The notes under the pieces were generated by a model. It was not told where the DNA came from and did not search any database. It saw only the letters and a program-made list of their open reading frames with translations. Position numbers and translations under genes: made by a program. Below are positions 1-8,640 of a stretch of DNA of 64,000 nucleotides, piece by piece. This DNA comes from JBAWWY01 sp037144355 (GTDB taxonomy: Bacteria; Bacillota; Clostridia; Peptostreptococcales; Anaerovoracaceae): NCBI GenBank assembly GCA_037144355.1, contig JBAWWY010000001.1, forward strand, positions 248,001 through 312,000, in the 5' to 3' direction. Position 1 is the first letter of the stretch. Every line of letters begins with the position of its first letter.

Positions 1-31
1 GTAATTTATCGGAAAGTCCTTCAAATGCCAT
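1..31 (-). CDS. ffh: Signal recognition particle GTPase Ffh, first 10 codons (runs off left edge)
   Basis: The reverse strand carries a GGAG ribosome binding site seven bases before an ATG at 31, and the ten visible codons read MAFEGLSDKL. This is the characteristic N-terminus of the Ffh/SRP54 N domain, which begins MAFEGL(S/T)(D/E)KL in many Firmicutes. Ffh binds signal peptides emerging from the ribosome and delivers them to FtsY at the membrane. It directly follows ylxM, the usual arrangement in Firmicutes, which supports both calls. The rest of the gene is outside the window. Confidence 0.85.
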   Translation of the reverse strand, partial: MAFEGLSDKL

Positions 32-66
32 TACATTTCTCCATTCAATCGCCAATTAATTGTTTC

Positions 67-420
67 TTAATTGTTTATTTTAGCCATTTCAGATTTTATT
101 TCCAAGATTATATCCTTGGCTTCCGGGCTTGTTTTTTCAATCAGGATTAATCCGGCTAATTTCTCGTCAAGTTCCCCGATGATTTTTTGATTTGATTCAA
201 ATTTTTCAATCAATCCCAATGCTGCTTCATAATCGTGCATCATTATCTCAACCTTCTTCAGAGTGTCATGAACAGCTTGTCTGCTTATATGCATGTTCTC
301 CGCTATTTCAGAAAGCGTCAGATTGTTTTCATAATATAATTCCATAAGGTTTCTTTGTTTTGGAGTTAGAAGTTTTCCATAAAAATCATATAGCATTCCT
401 ATTTCGAATATTTTCTCCAC
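67..420 (-). CDS. ylxM: YlxM/p13-like helix-turn-helix protein of the SRP operon
   Basis: This small (117 aa) all-helical protein belongs to the YlxM/p13 family, which is encoded next to ffh and associates with or regulates the SRP pathway. The N-terminal half has the LLTPKQRNLMELYY stretch and a sigma-70 region 4-like helix-turn-helix (LTLSEIAENMHISRQAVHDTLKK). The C-terminal half is a charged helix. The longest frame begins at a GTG at 441, but an AGGTGG ribosome binding site sits just before a second GTG at 420. That start gives the family-typical MEKIFEIGMLYDFYGKLL, so I place the start there. The stop lies 35 bases before ffh, so the two are very likely cotranscribed. Confidence 0.88.
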   Translation of the reverse strand: MEKIFEIGMLYDFYGKLLTPKQRNLMELYYENNLTLSEIAENMHISRQAVHDTLKKVEIMMHDYEAALGLIEKFESNQKIIGELDEKLAGLILIEKTSPEAKDIILEIKSEMAKINN

Positions 421-448
421 TTTTCCACCTCGACTAATCACTCGTTAG

Positions 449-478
449 AAAATATCACAAAAGAGCCATATTTGTCAA
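449..478 (-). promoter_or_regulatory. Sigma-A-type promoter of ylxM-ffh
   Basis: On the reverse strand TTGACA (478-473) is followed after 18 bases by TATTTT (454-449), with a TG just before the -10 (extended -10). The -35 lies inside a weak inverted repeat, AAGAGCCA (507-500) with TGGCTCTT (468-461), which may also end sppA transcripts. Confidence 0.55.
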
Positions 479-562
479 GCATTTTCGCTTTACATAATTG
501 GCTCTTAATTTTTTAAATATTTGTTTTGAAATTACATACAAAAAATTATCTTCCGCTTCCAT

Positions 563-1558
563 TTACCAGGCGAAAATATATGATGCTTCCATTCCTTGCT
601 TTTTATCCATTATTCTTAGAATATCCGATGCCTCGCTTTTGGGGACCAAATTGCCTGCTTTGGAAAACAGCATTCCCAACACTGAATTATTAACATATGT
701 AATATCCAAAACCTTGCTATTCTGAAGATTATATGTAGATCTAATATCGTTTACAGCATCATCGAGGGTTCCAATTCTATCAATTAGTTTTAAATCTTTT
801 GCCTGCTTGGCGGTATAAATCCTACCATCGGCGATTTTCCGAACTGTTTCAATATCCAATTTCCTTCCATCCGCTACAATTCCAATGAATTGCTCATAAG
901 CTTCATCCACTAGGCTATGAAATATTGCAAGTTGTTCCGGTGGCATTGGTTTAGTATAATCCCCCATAGCCTTATTTTTACCGGATGTTATTGTAACCGA
1001 TTTGATGCCATATCTATCAAGCAACCCTGAAATATCATAAATCGTTCCTATGGTGACACCTATTGAGCCAGTCCATGTGTTTCTATTGGCTATAATCTTG
1101 TCACTGGCACATGAAATATAATACCCTCCCGATGCTGCCATTGATGCCATATATGAATATACCGGCCTTCCAGTTACCTTTTTATAATTTTCTATAGCAA
1201 GATAAAGTTCATCGCTTTCATATACACCACCACCAGGAGAGTCCACATATATTATCAAGCCAGTATTTTTATTGTCATTCTTCATCGATTTAATCTGATC
1301 TAATGTCCACTGATGCTGATATCCAATAGGCAATCCAAAATTATCAGTTTGGTTCTTCATAATTGTTCCTTCAATGTATAAGATTCCTATATAATCGCTT
1401 TTGGGAGAAATAAGATTGGGCTTTTCACCAAATTTTAAGAATTCTCCATTCCATCCAATTACAAACTTTATAAAGACCCCCACAATCATAATTACGATCA
1501 ATACCGTAACCCAAATGACAATATTTCTATTTTTTGTATTCTTGAATATATTTTCCAT
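563..1558 (-). CDS. sppA: Signal peptide peptidase SppA (S49 serine protease)
   Basis: A membrane-anchored serine peptidase that degrades signal peptides and other membrane-bound peptides outside the cytoplasmic membrane. Residues about 12-35 form one hydrophobic anchor. An S49 domain follows, with the VDSPGGGVYESDEL segment, the nucleophile Ser near residue 143 in MAASGGYYIS, and the general-base Lys in SGKNKAMGD near residue 195, forming the Ser-Lys dyad. At 331 aa it matches the short single-domain SppA of Gram-positives rather than the doubled E. coli form. An AGGTGGG ribosome binding site precedes the ATG. It has its own upstream region and lies 142 bases upstream of ylxM. Confidence 0.93.
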   Translation of the reverse strand: MENIFKNTKNRNIVIWVTVLIVIMIVGVFIKFVIGWNGEFLKFGEKPNLISPKSDYIGILYIEGTIMKNQTDNFGLPIGYQHQWTLDQIKSMKNDNKNTGLIIYVDSPGGGVYESDELYLAIENYKKVTGRPVYSYMASMAASGGYYISCASDKIIANRNTWTGSIGVTIGTIYDISGLLDRYGIKSVTITSGKNKAMGDYTKPMPPEQLAIFHSLVDEAYEQFIGIVADGRKLDIETVRKIADGRIYTAKQAKDLKLIDRIGTLDDAVNDIRSTYNLQNSKVLDITYVNNSVLGMLFSKAGNLVPKSEASDILRIMDKKQGMEASYIFAW

Positions 1559-1882
1559 TTCCCACCTCTTGAATTATCAATTAAAACTACAATTCGAATT
1601 TAGCCCATATGCTTATTTATAGAACTCCATCTTGTAAACTTAAATTCATCCATAATATTAACAGATAAAATTATTTCTTGCAAACATATAGAAACCTATG
1701 CATGAATTATTATTCCTTTGTTTTGTTTGACTATCAAATTATATTTTTAAATATGTTCATTCTTCAAATTTTATTTTCACTAATTTGCAACTTTTTATGA
1801 TATAATTCAAATATATATTTGTGTTGTTATTAACAACGAATCATGTTAAATTGATTCACTAAATATTTAGATGGGGAAAAAT
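1559..1882. other. AT-rich divergent intergenic region between sppA and the flavoprotein gene
   Basis: This 324-base gap is the divergent control region for the leftward sppA and the rightward flavoprotein gene. No small gene, riboswitch or convincing terminator was seen. The only clear element is an extended -10 (TG at 1798-1799, TATAAT at 1801-1806) reading rightward, without a good -35. No strong promoter could be picked for sppA. Confidence 0.5.
1798..1806 (+). promoter_or_regulatory. Extended -10 promoter element for the flavoprotein gene
   Basis: TGATATAAT is a perfect extended -10 (TGnTATAAT) about 75 bases before the start codon at 1883. No good -35 hexamer is present, which is tolerated by extended -10 promoters. 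Confidence 0.45.
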
Positions 1883-3142
1883 ATGATTTATGATGTTGTT
1901 ATAATTGGGGCGGGTGCAGCAGGCCTGTTTTGTGGGGCCAACTATCCCAAGCAGGTCAAGGGATTGATTCTCGAAGCGAAAAGCACTCCTGCAAATAAAT
2001 TGCTATTATCTGGACTTGGCCAGTGTAATATTACAAATTCAGGTAATATTAAGGATTTTGTCAACCATTATGGAGATAATGGCAAAAGAATCAGATCCAT
2101 TTTGTATAAGTTCAACAATCTGGCATTGATTGATTTTTTTGAAAACAATGGACTAAAGACTATTACCAGAGATGACGGGAAAGTTTTCCCATTGTCTTTT
2201 AAATCTGCCGATATTGTTCACTTATTGTTGGAAAAAACTGTTCAGAACGGTTTTCATATTGAATGCGACTCTAAAGTCACATCTATAGATTATATCCACT
2301 CAAAAAATCAAAATGACAAGTTGTTTAATATAGTGACATCTAAAAAGACCAGCTATAAAGCAAGAAAGCTTATTATAACGTCAGGGGGTTGTTCATATCC
2401 ACAAACTGGGTCGGACGGAAGCATGTTTGAATTGCTGAAAAATATTGGAGTTGAGATAATCCCAACCAAGCCAGCCTTGGTTCCTATCCATGTACACCAA
2501 TATCCATTTGAAAGCCTCTCTGGAATATCATTTCCAAATGCCAGGGTTTCTTTGATTAATGTGGAAAAAGCAAAAGGGTTGGACAAGAGGAGCCAAAAAA
2601 CAGTTATTTCCGAATTGGAAGGTGATTTGCTTTTAACCCATAGGAACTTTTCCGGACCATCTATAATTAACATATCCAGATATGCCAATGCGGATCAGCT
2701 TCTTCAGATTTCCTACTATACCAGCAAGGATCCAAAAACCATATTAACCGGTTTGAAAAATAGAATACCAGGGAATCCCCAACAGGTAATCACTTTTTTA
2801 TACGAGTATTTGAGTCTTCCAAAGAGATTTCTTGAGATTATGTGTGAGAGAGCTAAAGTAAACCCAACAGAAAAAATATCATCACTGCCAGATAGACAGT
2901 TGAAAAACATAGTAACGTTAATTACTTCCGATTCTTATAAAATAAGCGGGTTGGGCGGCTATAATATAGCAATGGCTACAGTTGGCGGAGTAAGCCTGGA
3001 TGAAATCAATCCTAAAACACTTGAGTCCATAAAATTCCCAGGTCTGTATTTCGCTGGTGAAATTCTAGATGTGGATGGAGATACTGGTGGATATAATATG
3101 CAGTTTGCATTTTCTTCCGGTTATGTGTGTGCTAATTCTTAA
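1883..3142 (+). CDS. HI0933/YhiN/BaiN-family FAD-dependent oxidoreductase
   Basis: A two-dinucleotide-fold flavoprotein of the HI0933-like (YhiN, BaiN) family. The FAD-binding Rossmann motif VVIIGAGAAGLFCG is at the N-terminus. The family signatures ANKLLLSGLGQCNITN (about residue 40), ITSGGCSYPQTGSDG, and the C-terminal GLYFAGEILDVDGDTGGYNMQFAFSSG are all present. The last is the FAD-contacting end typical of the family. At 419 aa the length is normal. The physiological substrate of most members is unknown; BaiN acts on bile acid intermediates in gut clostridia, but nothing here indicates that role. The first in-frame ATG (1871) contains the GGGGA ribosome binding site of the second ATG, so 1883 is preferred. 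It is a single-gene transcript closed by a strong terminator. Confidence 0.85.
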   Translation: MIYDVVIIGAGAAGLFCGANYPKQVKGLILEAKSTPANKLLLSGLGQCNITNSGNIKDFVNHYGDNGKRIRSILYKFNNLALIDFFENNGLKTITRDDGKVFPLSFKSADIVHLLLEKTVQNGFHIECDSKVTSIDYIHSKNQNDKLFNIVTSKKTSYKARKLIITSGGCSYPQTGSDGSMFELLKNIGVEIIPTKPALVPIHVHQYPFESLSGISFPNARVSLINVEKAKGLDKRSQKTVISELEGDLLLTHRNFSGPSIINISRYANADQLLQISYYTSKDPKTILTGLKNRIPGNPQQVITFLYEYLSLPKRFLEIMCERAKVNPTEKISSLPDRQLKNIVTLITSDSYKISGLGGYNIAMATVGGVSLDEINPKTLESIKFPGLYFAGEILDVDGDTGGYNMQFAFSSGYVCANS

Positions 3143-3195
3143 TTCGACTAACCTCAATCCATTTTATTAAGAATTACACAACATCATTAAAATAT

Positions 3196-3243
3196 AGAGC
3201 TTTAAAAGTGGCATTTCAAAATTGCCACTTTTAAGCTCTTTTT
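3196..3243 (+). terminator. Rho-independent terminator of the flavoprotein gene
   Basis: A long GC-containing stem (GAGCTTTAAAAGTGGCA pairing with TGCCACTTTTAAGCTC, one bulged base) ends in a run of six T. Confidence 0.88.
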
Positions 3244-3340
3244 TATTCTTAAATATTCATGATTACATTTTATAAAAGAATATTACACCTAAATAATTCA
3301 ATGGCAATCTATCCTATTAATTATCACAGAATACGCAGGA

Positions 3341-3413
3341 AAAATCCCCCTGGGTTAGTATCGAAGGTGAAATTGGCAATTTCATCTGAAGCTACGACAC
3401 CCAAGGGGATTTT
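3341..3413 (-). repeat. Long branched inverted repeat downstream of tRNA-Ser (terminator or small RNA)
   Basis: AAAATCCCCCTGGGT (3341-3355) pairs with ACCCAAGGGGATTTT (3399-3413) as a 15-base-pair stem with one G-U pair. Inside it lies a second perfect hairpin, TGAAATT-GGC-AATTTCA (3368-3384). On the minus strand the structure begins 10 bases after the tRNA 3' CCA and ends in TTTTT, so it can act as the tRNA terminator. The 43-base insert with its own hairpin is more elaborate than a simple terminator needs. Confidence 0.6.
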
Positions 3414-3422
3414 AACAAGTAT

Positions 3423-3511
3423 TGGCGGAAGAGGTGGGATTCGAACCCACGAGCCCGTGAGGACTACCTGATTTCGAGTCAGGGCCGTTATGACCACTTC
3501 GATACTCTTCC
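3423..3511 (-). tRNA. tRNA-Ser, anticodon CGA, CCA encoded
   Basis: The reverse strand folds as a class II tRNA. The acceptor stem is GGAAGAG/CTCTTCC with discriminator G and an encoded CCA. The D arm contains the GGTCATAACGG-like loop. The anticodon stem CCTGA/TCAGG closes a seven-base loop CTCGAAA, so the anticodon is CGA, reading UCG. The long variable arm is typical of serine tRNA, and the T arm contains GGTTCGAATCC. Confidence 0.95.
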
Positions 3512-3615
3512 ATACCATATTATAAAGGCAAATTTTATTGAAAAATTATGAAATAAAATCATACCCTATAAATCAAATTGTACTTTTGAATTTTCGAGAT
3601 TTTCAAATTGTCTAT

Positions 3616-4530
3616 TTATATTTCCACACCTTGAGGAATTGCAAATGTTATTGCTTTTGGAATGATTTTGAAAATTATTTCCTTTGCAATAGTAACTTCT
3701 CCGTCAGCGCAAATTTTCATTTCAGTATTGCATTTTATTTTGATTTCTTTGCATTTTTTATATATTACTATTTTTTCCAGTCTTTTATCCTCGACGTGAA
3801 GTCCATGTTTGTATGTGTCAATGACCTTCAAGAATTTCAATCTTCCCATTTTTCTAACAAGACATACATCCAATGTCTCGGAAAATCTTGATGCATAAGG
3901 TAAAGCGCAAAATCCTCCTCCATAAAATGAACCCACTCCAATGGCTGCCAGAAGCATTTGACCACTGATTGTCTCATTATTATCGATTTCAATTTCTAAA
4001 TTATTACCCATTTTTTTAAAAAACTGCTGGAAAATGCCAATTCCATATGCCATATTTCCTGATACGAATGGTTTTGTCTTGAGTCTGGTTATCCTATCGG
4101 CAACCGCACTGTCAAAACCAATATTGCACACATTTATACCAATTCTGTTATTATATGAAATCACATCAACTTCTTTTTCTGTTCCTAAAAGCTGTGAGTT
4201 CAAATCGTTGAATGCCTGGTGGTTCTTGAATGTTTTGACAAAATCATTTCCTGTTCCTGCTGGAATAATTCCAATTTGAATATTTTCACGTCCATAAGCC
4301 CCATTTGCCACTTCATTGAGGGTTCCGTCCCCTCCGCAAGCGTAAAACCTTTGAGTTTCAATTGATTCTTCGTAGTTTCTTACAAAATTCTCACAATCTC
4401 CTATGCCTTTGCTTATATAGCATTCAAAAGGCAGGTTCAAATCCTGGGATGCCTGAATAATTTTTGGCATTAAATCCTTAACTGCGCTGCCATTCCCTGA
4501 AACTGGATTTAAAATGAAAATATGCTTCAT
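3616..4530 (-). CDS. Diacylglycerol kinase-family lipid kinase (DagK/YegS/BmrU type)
   Basis: A soluble lipid kinase of the DAGK catalytic family. It starts with the nucleotide-binding strand MKHIFILNPVSGNGSA, and the phosphate-binding loop YACGGDGTLNEVANG is near residues 82-96. Further on are IGIIPAGTGNDF and the C-terminal DGE segment (ICADGEVTI) seen in DgkB/YegS enzymes. At 304 aa it is full length. Such enzymes phosphorylate diacylglycerol to phosphatidate, recycling lipid released during lipoteichoic acid synthesis, although some members use other lipids, so the substrate is inferred. It stands alone, between the upstream divergent aminopeptidase gene and tRNA-Ser. Confidence 0.87.
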   Translation of the reverse strand: MKHIFILNPVSGNGSAVKDLMPKIIQASQDLNLPFECYISKGIGDCENFVRNYEESIETQRFYACGGDGTLNEVANGAYGRENIQIGIIPAGTGNDFVKTFKNHQAFNDLNSQLLGTEKEVDVISYNNRIGINVCNIGFDSAVADRITRLKTKPFVSGNMAYGIGIFQQFFKKMGNNLEIEIDNNETISGQMLLAAIGVGSFYGGGFCALPYASRFSETLDVCLVRKMGRLKFLKVIDTYKHGLHVEDKRLEKIVIYKKCKEIKIKCNTEMKICADGEVTIAKEIIFKIIPKAITFAIPQGVEI

Positions 4531-4624
4531 AATGTTATTCCTTTTTAATCGATTTATCGTTAAATACTAACACATATTGATGTTCAGGTAAATGCCTTAT
4601 ATTCAAATCAATTACATAATTTTG

Positions 4625-4653
4625 GTTACATTTTCCTTATCTTTTGCTATAAT
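4625..4653 (+). promoter_or_regulatory. Sigma-A-type promoter of the M29 aminopeptidase gene
   Basis: GTTACA (4625-4630), a 17-base spacer, and a perfect TATAAT (4648-4653) lie 61 bases before the chosen start. Confidence 0.5.
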
Positions 4654-4713
4654 AATGAAGTTGGAAATAATATTTATGTGAATATTTTTAAAATATTTGG
4701 AAATGAGGGAAAA

Positions 4714-5823
4714 ATGGATTCAAGAATTAAAAAGCTTGCCGATTTACTGGTTCACTATTCAACAAGGATAGAAAAGGGAGAAAATGTTCTAGTTTCATAT
4801 AATGGCAACTCTGCAAAACCATTGGTAAAACAAATAATTAAAGAAATTTATGCGATTGGAGCATTTCCATATTTGGAAATCAAGGATTCTTCCATGAATA
4901 GGGAATTGATAATGCATTGCGATGAAAAGCAGCTGGAATTCCAGAAGGAATTTGAATTGATGCAAATGAAGGGTATGAACGCCTTTATTGCTGTAAGAGC
5001 CAACGACAATATTTCAGAACTTTCCGATGTTGACCCTGATAAAATGAATCTGTTCAATAAAACTTTGAGACCTGTTCTCGAATATAGGGTAAACAAGACT
5101 AAATGGGTTATCTTGAGATACCCCAATGAATCCATGGCACAACTTGCGGATACTAGTCTTGAAACATTTGAGGATTTTTATTTTGATGTGTGTACTTTGG
5201 ATTATGGAAAAATGTCCAAAGCAATGGATCCTTTAGTAGCACTTATGCTAAAAACAGACAAAGTCCGATTGATTGGACCTGGAACGGATTTGAAATTCTC
5301 AATCAAGGATATCGGAGTAATAAAATGCGACGGGGAATGCAATATACCTGATGGCGAAGTCTATACAGCGCCTGTAAGAAATTCTGTAAATGGTATAATT
5401 TCATATAACACTCCTTCCGTTGAAGAAGGGTTTACTTTTGAAAATATAGTATTTGAAGTTGAAAACGGCAAGATTGTAAAAGCTACATCAAATAACAACG
5501 ATCGTATTAATAAAATCCTTGATACAGATGCTAGTGCGAGATATTTTGGAGAATTTGCGATTGGTGTAAATCCTTACATTCTAAAACCTATGAAGGATAC
5601 CTTGTTTGATGAAAAGATAGCGGGAAGTTTTCATTTAACCCCTGGTGCAGCTTATGAGGAGGCCTTCAACGGCAACCGCTCTGCAGTACATTGGGATCTT
5701 GTGAACATTCAAAGGCCTGAGTATGGCGGTGGTGAAATTTGGTTTGACGATGTTCTAATTAGAAAAGATGGCCTATTTGTACTTCCTGAACTATTTTGCT
5801 TGAATCCTGAAAATTTGAAGTAA
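4714..5823 (+). CDS. M29-family metallo-aminopeptidase (AmpS/PepS type)
   Basis: A cytoplasmic metal-dependent aminopeptidase of the thermophilic aminopeptidase family M29. Visible are the N-terminal domain (LADLLVHYSTRIEKGENVLV), the CDGECNIPDGEVYTAPV stretch with metal-ligand Glu residues, EFAIGVNP, and the C-terminal GNRSAVHWDLV. His and Asp in that last motif complete the dinuclear metal site. The length, 369 aa, is close to the usual 370-410. The frame opens at a GTG at 4678, but a GAGGG ribosome binding site precedes the ATG at 4714. With the adjacent oligopeptide importer it would suit the breakdown of imported peptides, though the two are convergent and separately transcribed. Confidence 0.85.
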   Translation: MDSRIKKLADLLVHYSTRIEKGENVLVSYNGNSAKPLVKQIIKEIYAIGAFPYLEIKDSSMNRELIMHCDEKQLEFQKEFELMQMKGMNAFIAVRANDNISELSDVDPDKMNLFNKTLRPVLEYRVNKTKWVILRYPNESMAQLADTSLETFEDFYFDVCTLDYGKMSKAMDPLVALMLKTDKVRLIGPGTDLKFSIKDIGVIKCDGECNIPDGEVYTAPVRNSVNGIISYNTPSVEEGFTFENIVFEVENGKIVKATSNNNDRINKILDTDASARYFGEFAIGVNPYILKPMKDTLFDEKIAGSFHLTPGAAYEEAFNGNRSAVHWDLVNIQRPEYGGGEIWFDDVLIRKDGLFVLPELFCLNPENLK

Positions 5824-5856
5824 ACAATTTGCGTTAGTGGAAATCAAAATAAAGAT

Positions 5857-5890
5857 AAAACAAACGAGCAGTTTCCTGCTCGTTTGTTTT
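5857..5890. terminator. Bidirectional terminator between the aminopeptidase gene and oppA
   Basis: CAAACGAGCAG (5861-5871) pairs perfectly with CTGCTCGTTTG (5876-5886). A-rich and T-rich flanks on either side let it stop both converging transcripts. Confidence 0.9.
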
Positions 5891-5939
5891 TTACATAATT
5901 CATAAAATCGATTTATAAATTTTGTTTATCTTAGTCTTT

Positions 5940-7553
5940 TTATTTTTCGATCTTGGCATACATGAAGTATTTATACCCAAGTGGAGAACTGTAGAAACCA
6001 GTCATCTTTGGATCCTTCAAGAAAATATCAACATAATAGTAGATAGGCGCAATTGCTGCATCATTCATAAGTATTGTTTCTGCTTCATGCATCTTGGCAT
6101 ATCTAACTGTTCTGTCTCCTGTTGCCTTGATTTCGCTTATAAGTTTGTCATAGGCTGGATTTGAATATTTTGCATCATTATTTCCATTTCCGGTTTTAAA
6201 CATGTCAAGGAAGGAAATAGGATCATTATAATCTCCCAACCATCCATCTCTAGCAACTTGATACTCGCCGTTCTGTCTAGTATTCAAGAATACGCTCCAT
6301 TCCTGTTGCGCTATGGTTGCAGTAATTCCAAGCTTTGTTTTCCACATGTTTTGAAGAGCTTCAGCTATTTGAAGATGTCCAGTACTTGTATTCAAGATAT
6401 ATTCAAATTTTGGGAAGCCTTTTCCACCTGGATATCCAGCTTTTGCAAGCAAGTCTTGTGCTTCTTTTACATTTGCATCATATTTTGCTGGATCTACTGA
6501 ATAATAGTCTCCACCAACATCTCTAAATTGTTTTGCTGGATCCGCATCTGACATTCCAATAGGTACAAATGCTGCTGCAGGAACTTGACCAGCTTTGCCG
6601 ATTTGTTCGCAGATGTAGTTTCTGTCGATAACTAGGGATAATGCTTTTCTTACATCTGGATTATTAAAAGGTTTTTTCTGATTTTGGAAGGCAATATAAT
6701 ATGTTCCTAGTTGGCCTTCTTTGAAAAACTCAGGTTTGTCTTTATATGCGTCTATTTCATCATTTGGCAATGTGTCGGCAAATGAAATTGCTCCGTTTTG
6801 GAATGCGGCAAGTATTGCATTGTCATCATCCATTAGAACAAACTTGATCTGATCCGGTACCAATGACTTAAGGTCATAATAATATTGGTTCTTTTCAAAT
6901 ACCATGGCTGAGTTGTGTTCCCATGATATTAATTTGTATGGTCCATTGGAAATATATGTAGCTGGATCAGTTGCCCATTGTGGATTGTCCTTAACTATAT
7001 CTTCCCTAACTGGAGAATAAATTGGGAATGCAGCCAACTCAAGGAAATATGGAGTAGGTGCATTTAGAGTAATTTCGATAGTTTTGTCATCAATGGCTTT
7101 AACCGCTAAATCATCCAATTTACCTGCTGCTGCTGATTCATAGCCTTTGATTACATCAAACATATATCCATATGGCGCAGCTGTGTCAGGTGATACTGCC
7201 CTTTTCCATGAATAAATGAATTGGGAGGCAATAAGTGGCTGCCCATCATTCCATTTAAGTCCATCGCGAAGTGTAAATGTGTATGTTAGCTGATTAGCAC
7301 TCAATGTGTATGATGCCGCCATTCCTGGAACAGGTACACCTTTTGAATCAAGCTTCATCAATCCTTCAAAAGCATGAACCAAATAAGTAGCTCCGTCAAC
7401 TGATTCATTATTTGCTGGATCGATGCTGTCTGGTTCTGGCCCAACATTCACTGAAAGTACAACAGGCTCTGCCTTTGTTGTTGTACCACCGCACGCAGCT
7501 AGTGAAACAACCATCATAAGAGCAAGCATTATTGCTAGAATTTTTTTGTTCAT
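5940..7553 (-). CDS. oppA: Oligopeptide ABC transporter, substrate-binding lipoprotein OppA
   Basis: An extracellular peptide-binding lipoprotein of the SBP_bac_5 family (537 aa). The signal sequence MNKKILAIMLALMMVVSLAAC ends in a lipobox with Cys21, the lipidation site. The mature part has the family fold markers, including the N-terminal PDSIDPANN stretch, LRDGLKWNDGQPL, and FQNQKKPFNNPDVRKALSLVIDR. It is last in the opp operon, 121 bases behind oppF. A hairpin in that gap and a GGAGGAG ribosome binding site would favour higher OppA output. Related proteins bind nickel or dipeptides; the length and neighbours favour oligopeptides. Confidence 0.93.
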   Translation of the reverse strand: MNKKILAIMLALMMVVSLAACGGTTTKAEPVVLSVNVGPEPDSIDPANNESVDGATYLVHAFEGLMKLDSKGVPVPGMAASYTLSANQLTYTFTLRDGLKWNDGQPLIASQFIYSWKRAVSPDTAAPYGYMFDVIKGYESAAAGKLDDLAVKAIDDKTIEITLNAPTPYFLELAAFPIYSPVREDIVKDNPQWATDPATYISNGPYKLISWEHNSAMVFEKNQYYYDLKSLVPDQIKFVLMDDDNAILAAFQNGAISFADTLPNDEIDAYKDKPEFFKEGQLGTYYIAFQNQKKPFNNPDVRKALSLVIDRNYICEQIGKAGQVPAAAFVPIGMSDADPAKQFRDVGGDYYSVDPAKYDANVKEAQDLLAKAGYPGGKGFPKFEYILNTSTGHLQIAEALQNMWKTKLGITATIAQQEWSVFLNTRQNGEYQVARDGWLGDYNDPISFLDMFKTGNGNNDAKYSNPAYDKLISEIKATGDRTVRYAKMHEAETILMNDAAIAPIYYYVDIFLKDPKMTGFYSSPLGYKYFMYAKIEK

Positions 7554-7633
7554 ATTCTACTCCTCCATCTTCTTTATATATCAAAGAGCAAGTAATGCAA
7601 TTTGACAACGTCTTCGATAACAATATAATATAT

Positions 7634-7662
7634 TTGATAATTTAATTCAACTAAATTATCAA
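7634..7662 (-). repeat. Perfect hairpin between oppF and oppA
   Basis: TTGATAATTTA (7634-7644) and TAAATTATCAA (7652-7662) form an 11-base-pair stem with a seven-base loop. On the minus strand it is followed by a mixed A/T stretch without a real T-run, so RNA stabilisation or partial termination ahead of oppA is more likely than full termination. Confidence 0.5.
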
Positions 7663-7674
7663 TTATTACCCCGC

Positions 7675-8640
7675 CTATTTATCAAGTAAATGGCAAGCCG
7701 CATAATGTCCACTATCATATTCTTTCATTTGGGGAACCTGTTCGGAACAAATTGGCATTGCATACCGGCATCTTGTTCTAAATCGGCATCCTGACGGTGG
7801 GTTTACAGGACTTGGAACATCTCCCTCAAGTATGATTCTTTTTCTCTCCCTGCTCAATCTCGGGTCAGGTACAGGTATTGCTGAAAGCAGCGACTGTGTG
7901 TACGGATGGAGTGGATTCTTATAAAGTTCCTTGCTAATAGATACCTCAACCAGTTTGCCAAGATACATAACTCCAATCCTATTGCTGATATGTTTTACAA
8001 CTGACAAATCATGGGCAATAAATAAATAAGTCAGCCCTAGCTTTTCCTGCAAATCCTCAAACATGTTTATTATTTGAGCTTGAATTGATACATCGAGTGC
8101 TGAAATTGGCTCATCGCATACGATGAATTCTGGAGAGACTGCCAAAGCTCTTGCTATGCCTATCCTCTGTCTTTGTCCTCCTGAAAATTCATGTGGGTAT
8201 CTAGTTGCATGTTCGCTGTTTAGACCAACTTGGTTAAGCAGGCCAACTATTATATCTTTTCTTTCTTTTAAATTCGATGCAAGCTTGTGTATATCGATCG
8301 CTTCTCCTACCACATCTCCAACTGTCATTCTTGGATTCAGAGAAGCATATGGATCTTGAAAAACTATCTGCATTTTCTTTCTATACGGAAGCATATTGAC
8401 TTTTGTTATGTCAACGCCGTCATAAATAATCTGTCCTGCTGTTGGTTCGTGCAAACGCAAAATAGTCCTGCCAATGGTAGTCTTTCCACAACCGCTTTCC
8501 CCAACCAATCCAAGTGTTTCTCCTTTATTAATATGGAATGAAACATCATCAACTGCTTGAACTGCTTTTTTATGTAGATATTCTCCCTTAACTGGGAAAT
8601 ATTTTTTTAATCCCTTTATCTCAAGTAATACTTCACTCAT
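7675..8640 (-). CDS. oppF: Oligopeptide ABC transporter, ATP-binding protein OppF
   Basis: One of the two ATPases that power the peptide importer. The N-terminal lead LLEIKGLKKYFPVKGEYLHKK is typical of OppF/DppF. Walker A is GESGCGKTT, the ABC signature is FSGGQRQRIGIA, and Walker B ends in VCDEP. The C-terminal oligo/dipeptide extension has the clustered Cys residues CRFRTRCRYAMPIC, which bind an iron-sulfur cluster in related proteins. The longest frame runs to 8709 inside oppD, but the GGAGG site places the start at ATG 8640, giving 321 aa and an eight-base overlap with the oppD stop. Confidence 0.95.
   Translation of the reverse strand: MSEVLLEIKGLKKYFPVKGEYLHKKAVQAVDDVSFHINKGETLGLVGESGCGKTTIGRTILRLHEPTAGQIIYDGVDITKVNMLPYRKKMQIVFQDPYASLNPRMTVGDVVGEAIDIHKLASNLKERKDIIVGLLNQVGLNSEHATRYPHEFSGGQRQRIGIARALAVSPEFIVCDEPISALDVSIQAQIINMFEDLQEKLGLTYLFIAHDLSVVKHISNRIGVMYLGKLVEVSISKELYKNPLHPYTQSLLSAIPVPDPRLSRERKRIILEGDVPSPVNPPSGCRFRTRCRYAMPICSEQVPQMKEYDSGHYAACHLLDK

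Noticed and set aside
3259..3471. 70-codon plus-strand frame ending GRGGIRTHEP
   Set aside because: This peptide is a well-known artefact of reading the complement of tRNA-Ser; the stretch lies over the tRNA gene and the hairpin.
7554..7674. Independent oppA promoter
   Set aside because: TTGTCA and AT-rich hexamers occur but not with acceptable spacing; the hairpin is the only clear element.
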